Below, one piece after another: positions 35,102 through 47,041 of a DNA stretch of 64,000 bases. The first letter of the stretch is position 1. Each line of letters begins with the position of its first letter. Below the pieces are notes generated by a model. It saw only the letters and a list, made by a program, of their open reading frames with translations, ran no database searches and was not told where the DNA came from. This stretch comes from Lucifuga dentata (taxonomy: Eukaryota > Chordata > Actinopteri > Ophidiiformes > Bythitidae), in assembly GCA_014773175.1 (NCBI GenBank), contig VXCM01000450.1, forward strand, positions 124,001-188,000, given 5' to 3'. Made by a program: the position numbers and the translations under genes.

Positions 35102-38100
35102 TAGAAGGGGAAAGGGATGGAGAGACGGTGGGTAGGAGTTAATGTGACAGAGCAAAGCCTTGTAATTGTGCCCTACTACAGTGATCTGTTTGTAATCCTG
35201 CTTCTGATGTTCACCCAGGGCCTAGTCTGACTGACACACAGCATCCATTGTTGGGCATTTGGGTGGTGGGATGAAGGCACGGAGGAGAAAGGGCACAAGA
35301 CCAGAACATATAGGAGTGACTCTGCTGGAGTGCCTCAGCTGCTGTGTTGAAGAGGAGCAGCAAAGAGGGGTTTGGGGCTCACTGATAGCAGCTGGTAACA
35401 GCTTCTTCAGCAGGTGGCTTGGCCTAATTACAAAGATGATGATGCCAACAGCCTGTTTCCCCTTCCTCTATGAACATGACACAATATACAGCCCAAACTG
35501 CGCTGGATCCTGAGGAAGAGGAGAATCGATGAGGCAGGCCAAATGTGGAGGGTCTTTGGGGAGAAGGTAAAATTGACTGAGCTGTTCAGAGAAATCAATC
35601 ATAAACTGAGCATTGATATTTATAAAACTATGTGTATAACAGATGTACAGTGAAAAATCAAGATGTGTGTGACATATTTATCAGTATAAAGCAAACTGTA
35701 TTGTGGCGCACCTTACTCAGCTGTTATCAAATGGATTACAGTGTGGTGGGATTAGGAGAGAAAAACATCTCACTTAGGTTTTCCCGCTGAGTAAATAAAA
35801 GTTGACTGAATCAAACAGTTATAATTACTGCCCATCTATTGATCAGAGTCCATTTAATTAGGCAATGTTATCCTTCACACACTGTCATCAGTGATATGGG
35901 GATTAAGTGCTGAACATGCTTCTGAGTAATCCTAGGAGCTTGCAGTGCAACCACTTACACACCACTCAATCAATGAGGCTTGGGATTTGTGGCAAAGCTA
36001 TGAGGGGAGTGTGAATCGGTAGGTTCTGAGCAAAATCCTTGCCAAGGTCAGCTTAAATTCTGAAACGTGAGCGCTTAAGTATATGGCATATCTAAGACCT
36101 GAGCTGACCAGAGCCTGCATCTTTAGACCTGAAAATGTCTGGCCGGTTTCACTGTGAAGATCAAGCGCAGCAGAGTGACAGCTGCATCCTTCACAGCAGC
36201 ATTGAGCATCACAATCCAATAGTTTAAAAAACCCAAACAAACAGCCTAACAACCAGGCATTTCTGTGGCAACAGCTTGCTGATGCCGCTGTGTTTAGTAT
36301 CTGTCTCCTCCCACCGCTTATCCCCATGCTCCTCCCCCACTGGACTACAAAAAAAATCCCCTTTTTAATCAGCAGCAACAGCACCTGACCCAGATTGCCT
36401 TCAGAAGGCCACATGGTGGCTCAAGCTTACTGAAGCCAGAGGGCCTAGTGATGGAGCACAAGCACACTCAGCCGAAAACACGGGCCCCGATGCAATGGAG
36501 GCAGGCTGCAAAGCCTGAGGATGCAGCAGGATACTACATGGAGTACCTTGCTACAGATGGTGATCTGGGAAAAAAAAATTTACATCCTGACGGAAACAGC
36601 CAGAAGCGTCAACATACAAGACATACAACAAGCGTCATCTTGTTGGTGAGAGGACCTGAGGTGCTCATAACAACGTCTGTTATCCAACACTGATCCATTC
36701 CATGCCAACATCTGACCCATTTACTCTCTAAATGCAATTTTCACAGTTGAGGGAAGAAAGGTTCATCAGGCTAGAAGCGCCGCCACCAGAGTCAGTGAAA
36801 GTTTAAAACGATCCTGAAAGGGTCAAAGTCTCCAGAGGAGCAGAGCTGGGCTCACAGGAAGGAGCGTGATTAAAGCTTCCCTTTGACAAGAGGTCACTAT
36901 GTTACCCCTCAGCTCATTTCTGCACATCAAACTGAGTGACTTCATTCATTAAAGCAGAGATAGTCACAGCTACAGGTTTTATCAGTGACTCACAGCCACA
37001 GACACAGCAAGAATATAATTTCTCTTCTACACATGTACCAGTATAGAGCTTACCAACATGGACAAAGTGATTGTTGCTATAATTAAATTAGTATATGGGC
37101 AAATAATGATACTTACACATGCAGTCATTAATGCTATGATATCCTGTTTTTGTATTGTCATTTTTCAGATGGCATTTTTTTTTAGATATTTTATTTAGCA
37201 GTTGTTTCATGACAACTTGATATCATCATTTCTTCATAATTCCTTTGGAAGACAGTGAATCATAGCAGCTGAACTGTTGCCAAGTCCACATACAATAACA
37301 AAGTGAATTCTTATAGTGTACATCAAAATATACACAGAGACAAAATTATAAAGATGTACATAAAATTACAACACAAACTAAATTACAACATTTTGTCCAA
37401 AAAAGTAATCATGTACACCTGCCTGTCTCCCAAATAGAGTGACAAGAGTCTATCATTGCAAGTTCTGTTCAAACCCTCGCACCTTTATTTAAAATTTTCA
37501 GAAAAAAGGATTCTGAGTTAGTTAAGGGAAAATTTAAGGTGAAAGTGGGCACATGTGGGCATAGCAATGCTCACACACATCTGTTCTCTGCACTATTGCA
37601 TCCATAATGGTATTCCCACTGAGAACTTCACGTTTTTACCTCTGTCAGTGACCATCAGACATCCTACAGGCCAAACTGGACAGACTGACACTCCACAGCA
37701 AAATATGCGCCGGCACAGTTATGGTGTCACTGCATTACTATCCAATTCCCATATAAACAACAGATTAAGTGGGGGAGGTGATTCACTTCAGCAGTGCGAA
37801 GATGAACAACTATTACGACTCCTTATGAGGCTGATACACATCACGGCACACAGCAAAATCACACCCTTGATTCTACTCGCAAAGTACCCATCACAGTCAA
37901 TTCAACACTATCAAATACTGCTGCTTATCCACCACAGAGTCTATTGAAAATTCAAAACATGTTAACAATGGAACATTTGCTGTCTGTTTTCCCTCATCAC
38001 CAGACAAGGCTGATAGATGAGCTCATTCGATTTAAGGATGGACAACAGACTCAAATTAAATAAGTCTCTGCCCAAATTGAATGAAACTTTCACTTTGGCG

Positions 38101-39148
38101 GTTACTAATCAATCACAGTGACTTACCATTTACTAAAGTGGGAGCACTGCAAAAGACAAAATGGGTGCTCTGTGAGTGTGCAGTCTCCCTCTGCTCAGCA
38201 TTATGCCAGATCACTTCCTTTTTGATTCCTTCATATGATTTGATGCTGAGTAATGGGGGATAATTTGCTGATTAGCTTGGAGACAGCACTGCCATGTTGT
38301 TGACCATTTGGATACAAGATAATCTCGTGTTTACTGCCCTCTGTACCCTCCAGGCTCAGGCGGAGCCTTTCCTCAGGCAGGCGGCCACATAGCTGCAGGC
38401 AGCTGCTGCTCCCGGGCCTGCAGCCTAAAGTAAATGCCTCTGGGTCACAGCAGACTGTTGAGCACAGGCGTCCTGTCGCACATGGCGGAAAGACAAGCCC
38501 ACACAGTTCATTACAGTGAAGCAGAAGAGCAGTGGCTGGTTGATGAACATTTACTGCAATGTCATTTATCATCTTGAGATAAAACAAACTAGGGTTGCTA
38601 GGCAAACTCAGCACGCAGCTTATGGCAGGAACTGAAAACCCTTTTAGAATCTAATCCTTCAAGATGACATTAACATGTGCTGAGTTTAAGTAGCTTATAT
38701 AAACGCCCTACTGCAGCAACTGTTTGGAGTCTCAGCATTTTAGCAGGAATGTTGACAATTCTCTTGAGGATAACTCTGAGACCTTTGTCACTACAACTAC
38801 TGCCATCAGGTTTCCTAACCGATCTGAAGCTAAATTTATTCCTGCAGAGCTTAAGCCAACCTAATATATCATTACAAAACTGCTGAAATCAGTAGGTTAA
38901 AAAAACTACATAGTAGCTGTGGTATAAGGCCAAGAAAAGAAATAAAATGTCCTGCAGAAGCTCTTTGGGTGTGTCCAAAAACTGTCATATAATATTCACT
39001 CTATTACATGGCACTCTATGGCAGCAAAATACAGGTGTATGAAATATTCTTTTATACTTTCAATCTCCAGGCACCGGCAGGTAGGCTGGTTCAGCTCACA
39101 ATGGAAAAAATGTCCTTTGTGATTCCCCACAGAAAGTTTGTCAAGTTT

Positions 39149-39209
<61 letters not shown>

Positions 39210-41225
39210 TGAGTGCAACTGCTGCTGACTTGCTCGTGTTCTCCAGTAAAACTTGGAGAAACTTTATCCAAAAACACACAAGTTACCCTTCAGTTTGGCT
39301 GCTGCTGCACTGAAACATGTGACTGCTGTCAGTCACACTGACACATGATGACTTATTTTCCTCAAAAGTGGGTTCTTGGAAAGAATATCAAAACAAGTAA
39401 AGATCAGAATTTAACTTTTGGTGATGCCTGGAAATTATGACAAAGGATGCTAAATTATGACAAAGGATGCATTCAAACGTAATATAGATGATCCTATAGC
39501 ATGTGTATGAAATGTTTTTATTAGATGTAAAGTTAAAGACACAGACTGATTCAATTATCTAAAGAGACAATGTATATGTGTAACTATACTGGAAAAACTG
39601 CCTTTCCATTTAACCATAAGCCCTGAACTTGTAGTTGTGCTGTGGCCAACTTGCAAGTATTAGATTGTGGAGGTCTGCAGTGCCTTCTTAGCATACATGG
39701 AAATATTGAGAATGTTTTTGGATTTGGGGATTTAATAATTAATATATTTTGAGAGGGCCAAATAGCTTAGTAGACTAATGTATAAGTTTTCCTTCTTTTT
39801 TTCTTTTCTTATTGTCAGTTTCTGCTTTTATAGTTTTGTAATGTTTACACTGTCATAAAAAGGAACAGCTTTGGAGAAAGAATATATGTACTATACTAAA
39901 TATCGTACTTTAAGCCTGCTTCCACGCTGCTTTTAAATCTAATCATACATTTCTTATTAAAGTCCACATCTTTAGGATTTCACATAAAAAAGCATGTTAG
40001 AAGCATGACGCAGATGAATTAATTGAAATCATAATTTCAGTTTCTTTTATATGTAGAGAGACATAAACTACATACATTATAGTTTCATGAAGAAACCCCA
40101 GGCTAAAAGCTTAAACGTGGAGAGAGAAAGCTGGGTGGAGTTTCAACTGTACAGTACACTGCCAGTCCTAAACCGGTCTCTGTATGTTCTCTACCGTATA
40201 TTTTTGCAGCCGGGGGTCCTGTGGGAAGAGCCAGATTTAGCACTGGATAGTGAAAGGTCATAGAGCAGTGGGAAAGGAGATCCTGTTGACGCAATCTCTC
40301 CCAGCATATTTGTTTCCTTTGGCCAGAAATGAGTGTGTATGTCTAGACATGAGAAACAAACCAAAACAGTATGATCTTATGAAAAAACTCAGAGTGTGAC
40401 GATGGTGACAACATTCTAACTCTGAGTACTTCCTTTTGGTAAAAATATAAATATGCTTTGCTAAACAATGCAAGCTCCCAGTACAATGGCGGTGAAGGTA
40501 AACTAAAGCTTTAAAGCAGTAACATTATGATATGAAATGACAAAACTGCTCTAAAGACAGAAAGCAGAGGTTACTTGAATGTACTTTACTATTGTTTAAA
40601 CTGCAGTGAGCCGTGTCTGGTGAAGTATACACAGTAAGGCAGGCCTCTAGAGGAGCTGTTTTTCACAGGCCTGTGTGGTATGCATGTTTGCCTCGGCCCA
40701 CTCAGACCCACATCATGACTGGCTGGTTGGCATTCCTGCCATAGTCTGTAATTATGGCTCTTCTCTGGGACTCTCTGCTGGCGCTAACAGGGCGGGGCCT
40801 CCCTCTATTCACACTTTTCACCTGGCTTTTTAGCTCAGACTCTAATTTTAACAGTAACACATCACTAGGGAAAATGTGCACTGACATCAGCTGCGGGTCA
40901 GGCTTGGTGTCGTGTTTCCTGAATCTGTGGAACAGTGATGTTTTTCGCCTTGCGTAAAACTCCAAATGATGTGATATTAAGTATTTAATTAAAGGGAATC
41001 AAATACTACTTTGCCTCTTGTGTGCTGTGTGTAAAGGCTCCATGCTGGGCTGTGAAAGAGTCTCCATGCTGCACAGCACGTCGATACACACTTTTAATGT
41101 GGCAGTGTCAGAGGGAGAATGCGCAGCACAGCAAGTTTTCCATTAATGGGTTCACACTGTGTTCAGTTTTTATGTTTCTAAATTTCTGCTCTCAGCTTCC
41201 AAATGTGTTTTCATTCCTAATTTCT

Positions 41226-41257
<32 letters not shown>

Positions 41258-44200
41258 TCTCATAATTCCCTTCAGCAAACCTCGGACTGATACGCAAACA
41301 GAAAATAATATGAGCAAGATGAAGGATAAACTTTACTTTTACTTTTGTGTAGGGCCTTTTGAAAATCCTATAATAATGCTGCAATTATCTGTTTTTTTGG
41401 TTTTTTTTTAAATTTCATTATCTTGTGATTGGGGGGGGCGGGGGTTATGATGATATTCTGGGATATATTCTGGGAATTGCCCCTTGAGGGACAAATAAAG
41501 TTATATCGTATCGTATCATATATTCCCAAGTGTCTTTACAATTAAATATGAGACTGAAGAGGGAAAAAAAAGAAAGAACTTGTGCTAAACTTACAGGAAA
41601 TAAGAAAATATTTGGCAAGGACAAACTGATTCGAAGCACAACTTTCTGTCACAGCTACAACAATGCCAATGAGTTCATATAAATTAACAAATAAACGACA
41701 TTATCAGTATGTGAAAGGAAATCTCAGAAAATCGGACAAGCTACTCCATTCATGCTGCTGGGAGCGCATGACATGCCTGCAGCATAAGGATTAGGACAAT
41801 CAGCTGAGCACAACTCAATACCACATTGTTCCTCGCTGCTCACTGCTTGCGTTTCCTCCAGCTCTCCTTGCAGCTTATCAGAGAAGGACAGAACCAAATC
41901 CCCCCTACGCCTGCCAAACTTCAATCACTGGGAGTCCACTTCCCCACTGTAACCTGCTAAAAAAACACTGCGGTGGTGCTAAAACGTCAAAGCCTTCCGT
42001 GGTACTTTTGCAAGGTCACGTTTGTTTCAGGAAAGCTTGAAGTGCTTTGTTGAAACTGCTCACATTCAGGAGAAGTAAACACAGGCAACGGCAATTAAGA
42101 AAATCAGCTTTGGGTCTGCGATTACAGAGCACGCTGCCTTCTGTGTTCACAGGTCACATCTGTATTTGACTGACAAAAAAGGCTGCCATGCTGTGTGAAT
42201 GCAGCAGAAAGGGCGTGTTCCAGCCTCAACTCATCCTTCACTCCCGCTTTCATCGTGTCTGCTCTTCACAGATAACAAACAGCACACACACATGTCATCT
42301 ACTTCATCAAAGGCTAAATGTGCTAGTCTGAATAACAAATTACAGGCAGGTCACCAGCAAAACAAGGACACACACTAATTTAAGGATTTGTGGTTGTGGT
42401 TCTCAGATAACAACACTATTAAGACCAGCAGAATTGAAGCAGAAGGGTTTCGCATGCAGGACGGTACACATATGTGTCTCTACACGTTGACAACTGCTGG
42501 TCTTCAAAGTAGACTTATATGTTTAATGTCACTGTAAAAAGCCTCCATAGCTCAAAGTGTGAAGCGATAAAGCTAACTACTGTATATCATATAAGCATTA
42601 AACACCAGGTAGCAAACATCAGCAAATACATATCCCAAAACAGTCATTCTGTATGCAGAATTTGCGCAGAAAGCACTTTGAATGCACCTTTAAACCCTGC
42701 AGAGCCACATCAGCAGCATCTTGCCTTTGAGCAGATTGAGTGGAAGAGACTTTTAACCCGTATCTGACTTCTCCACCATCACCAGTGTAAGTGAGATTAA
42801 ACACTCCTACATCTGCTCACCTGGCACTCGCATGAACACACGGAGCGTACATTCAGACCAGTGTCAGTCCTCCACTTTGTGCTTAGGAACAAAGAAAATG
42901 GTGTACAATACAAATACAGGTGTTGACTCAGCTTTGCACACATTGCACCTGATGGCGATGAACAAACACCGTGGTTGATTTTCAGGGACACCTGTTTTAG
43001 TTTCCTTAGCTACCATTGTGCTGTAAAAAACAGATTTTCCAATGCCAGTGTGATAATTTTGTTTCTTAAATACTGCTTATGTAATCATTTCAATCAGCTG
43101 CAACTTCTCAAAACTTCCTTCAGCTATTTATTTTTTACCCATCATAGCTTTGTGAAATCTGTATTTTTGACAGGTCTGTTGTTTTGTTAAGGGAATATGT
43201 CTCACCTATATAGAGTGAGGAGTCTTTCTTCTTCACATGATCATCAATATAGGACACACCCAAGGGCTGCACCGGGGTGGCTCCGATCCCCAGCAGCACC
43301 TGGGCTCCAATCAGCAGCAGGTACATCATGTTAGTGTTGGCCTTGTTGGTGCACAGTTTATCCTCAAACTGATGGGCAGCTTTGCTGCTGCTGTTGGAGC
43401 ATACATCCCGACCAATGTCAGTCCTCCACATTTCCCCTATTTCATACTGATTCGTAAGAAATTCAGGCAGAGCTGAAAGAAGAGCGCCAAGTGCCATAAC
43501 GATACCGCCACAGCCAATGAGACGGGGGCGGTGCGCTTTGGCCCCAAAGTAGCTGACAAACAGGATCAGAGCCAGGTTGCCAGTCTCAAAGCTGCTGGCT
43601 ATCACCCCCACGTCAGCACTCTGCAGGTTGAACCGCCGCTCCAACGTAGTCAGAACACTCACCTGCAAAAGCAACAACACACAAATTCAAGCAGGAATCA
43701 TGAGACTGAGTAAAACAAAAATGTGTACAAATACAAATATATGAGCCATAGTATGATTTAACAACATATAATTTTATTGAGTATTTGATTCTTTTAGACA
43801 TGCACTTCATGCATTTTTTCATCAGTATCAGTCCTTATAAACGAGGCCTTTCCATTGGAGTTTCCTGACTAACACACTGTTCAGATGTTCCACACTGTGG
43901 CTCCTCCCTGCCAAAAGGCCTCTGTTTCTGATTAACTGAGAACAGCAACATTTGCTTCAGTGGATTTAGTGAGAACAGCTCATCTTCTGTCTCTTTCAGC
44001 GACTCTCATCAACATAAAAGTTAAAACATGACGGTAACTGAAGCAAACTCGCTCTAAGACAACTAAATGATTGACCACAGAGACCACTGGGCTGATTGCT
44101 TCAGCCCAATTTAAGTATTTTGCTCGATAAAATGCACTGGCTGTAAATCAGACGACAGCAACTGAGCACTGTAAGATAATCATTATTTTCAGGCCACACG

Positions 44201-46933
44201 CACTAATCTTAGAAAGACACACAATAAATATGCATCCAACTTTGTTGAGTCACTTGTTTTTGTGTCACACTGTCTCAGAGGAACAACTTCATTAAACTGA
44301 GCATAATGAATGGAAAGTGGAGCAAATCTATGTTTACTTGTAATATCTGGGAACAATTTTTAATGCCATGGGAGCCACAGTTTCACATCTAAAAAGTTAT
44401 ACTGTTTTCCCAAACTGTCCTTGTAAGGTCACCAACATTTTCCATTTCCCAGCTGGCTCCATTTAAACATTTTGATTGCAGCTCTAAAAAAAACAATCAG
44501 GCCAATAAAAAAACATCCTTTTATGAAATGTTTCTAATGATTTCATTACAAGGCAAATCAACCTGTGGTGTTGTGGTTGGAACATTTTCCCATGACAATA
44601 AATGCTCAATTATTCCAACTTGTGATTGTTTAAACGGGGATGTGAATTTTGTGGATGAAGGAGCCTCGATCAGTAAAAGTAACTAACCCAGAAATACCCA
44701 TTACTTAATAATTTATTTGTTTCAATGTAAGCATACTTCTTAAATTGGTAATTTTACTTTTACTTACATATAATCTTCTATATCGTACATCATTACATGT
44801 TAAAGCTAATGAGAGACAGTATGGATTTTATAGGCTTTCCATAAATTTACACAAATTCAGAAACTTTTATAAAGTGGAGTCATTTAGCCCAGAAGAGTTA
44901 TCTTTATTGTATTTTGCTTTTTTCCTATTACAAGCATTAACATTAAATGCTACCCTCACAACAATATTAATGAGGTTATTTTTTTTTTTATTCATTTCAT
45001 TCAAGTATCATCCAGCTATTGACCTCTGTGATATTTTACATGCTCACTGTGAGCAAATCTCATTTTTCAGACTCAATAAGCAAACAGGTGGAGCAGACAT
45101 GGTGGGTGTAGGGTCATTACTGGAGACCTTATACTGTCTGTATTTGTCCTTTGAGGTGGACTAAGATATCTTTTGGTTTTTCTTAGAAACAGAACTGACA
45201 GCACGTTATTTTTTTTTTTTTTTNTTATTTTTTTTTTTTTTGCCACAATAGCTTTGCAGCTGCTGTGAAGTAAACTGCTGCGACTCCTTCACTACAGATT
45301 AAAGAGCAGAATGATGGTTGCTGCTTGCAGCTTACTGGAGTCCTTCAGTGAAGCTGAGTGGATGGCAAACTTCAGAATGAGTCATGATGTTTCTGCCTCT
45401 TGAGCAGCACCGTCTCACAAATGTTGAGCGCACAGGATGGGCTGCATTTACACCTGGCTGAGTCTGGCTGGGATCTCACAGCAACGTTGTCTCCATCTGT
45501 TCTGAGAACCTACGCCAGGTCCCAACATCAACCTGTTGATGTTATAGCTTGAGCTCTAAGCAGACATTAACGCTGTGTCGATGGTGCGCTGAAGTGTAGC
45601 AGAGGGAGTGAAGTCATCATCTAATCCAATCCCATCTCATTACAGCAGGCCTGAGCTAGCAGTCTGACTGACAGCTTCTGCTCTCGGCTCAGCAATGGAA
45701 ACACTTGCGAGTGAGCTAAGCCTTCAGCCTCAGGTCCAAAATGTCTGCACAGTTCCATTCTAACTTAAACAGGCAGCAGTCCAGGAAGATTAAAAACTGA
45801 ATAAACTATAGAGGGAAAACCTTCCACACTACATAATAGTCAGTGGTCACAGCTGAATTAGGTCTGGATAACAACCACAACCTAGTTTAAAACTGTGGAA
45901 ATATTGAATCTGTTGCACAGCAACAAACCAAATTGTCCAGTTGTACAACACCCCATCACGTAACAGATGAAGGAGTCTTATTGAAGCGCAAAGAATCACT
46001 ATTTCCACTAAAAATAATGGTGTGCCATTTTTAAGGATGTACTGACAATATCTGTTATCAAAACAGCTGGCTAAGTATTGACATTCACTTCAGCACATTA
46101 ATGTTTAGCACGGACATGAAAACGCAGAAAAGCTGTTTGTGAAGCTGCAGCGCCTGTATATGATAAAATGTTGGTATTGAGAATAAATACAATTCTGCTT
46201 CATGAGGTGTCAAGAAGTGAAAGTTGAGAAAGATGAGAAAGGTGTGAAAGTTAAGAATTTATTAAAAAGTTGTTTTATTGCTATCAAATGGAGAGATATA
46301 TCAACTTGCTGACTAATTAGCTAATGCTGTGCAGTATGTTTAATTGTTTTTCGATTGTTATTCTTCATGGCTTTTTCATTTGAATTAGAATTTTACAGTC
46401 ACTACATAATTTAATCATTTATTGATCATTTCATTAAAAGTACTTGCAGGCATGCACTAATATAAAAGTTATATGTTAATGGCTACACTTGTGCACTTCT
46501 ACATCTGAAGGAAATACTGCACCATTTAACAGTTCAACATGACCAGGTTTAATGAATAAATAAAGAATTAATGTATATGTGAATTAACAGCTGTGTCATT
46601 ATAATACATGGCTGGCAATATCACAATTTTACATAATTTGAGGAAGAGATAATGTTGTGTTAAACCATGTGAGCATTTTCCTTTTTCCAGCACGTAGCTG
46701 ATACAGTCCAACAGCAGCTTGACAGGTTTGCTGAGCTGAGACTAAGTCTTGTCTTAGTACAGACACTTCAGGTGAAAATTGCACTTCAAAGCTCCAAAAA
46801 GTGTAACTATCTCTGATGAAGGTGTTATTATAACTGACAGATTTGAGGCTTTTGGTTGCTGTGTGTACAGATGTGTCAAATGCAATTTACTAGGGCTTAA
46901 TATACTGCATCATATTTGAGCATTCAGCAATTC

Positions 46934-46977
<44 letters not shown>

Positions 46978-46997
46978 CTGGAATAAANCAGCAATTC

Positions 46998-47041
<44 letters not shown>

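Larger units (their letters stand above)
26036..43205 (-). other. slco3a1: slco3a1 intron 2 (17.2 kb)
   Basis: Large AT-rich intron. I found no additional exon or gene; the longest open frames (35998-36414 -, 38231-38614 -, 37555-37947 +) have no recognisable domain. Holds several microsatellites, two duplicated or N-bearing joins, a 17-bp hairpin (29758-29796), a LINE-like 3' tail near 41447-41520 and a 20-bp tandem duplication at 39431-39470. It is a likely home for enhancers, but the sequence alone does not show them. Confidence 0.75.

Noticed and set aside
35998..38614. Open frames of 127-138 codons inside slco3a1 intron 2 (35998-36414 -, 37555-37947 +, 38231-38614 -)
   Set aside because: Biased composition (Cys/Ser/Leu runs), no recognised family, no supporting splice structure, and located in a large intron.
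44745..45164. 139-codon + strand open frame in slco3a1 intron 1
   Set aside because: Leu/Phe/Tyr-rich translation of T-rich DNA with no conserved motif, ending next to a poly-T assembly joint.
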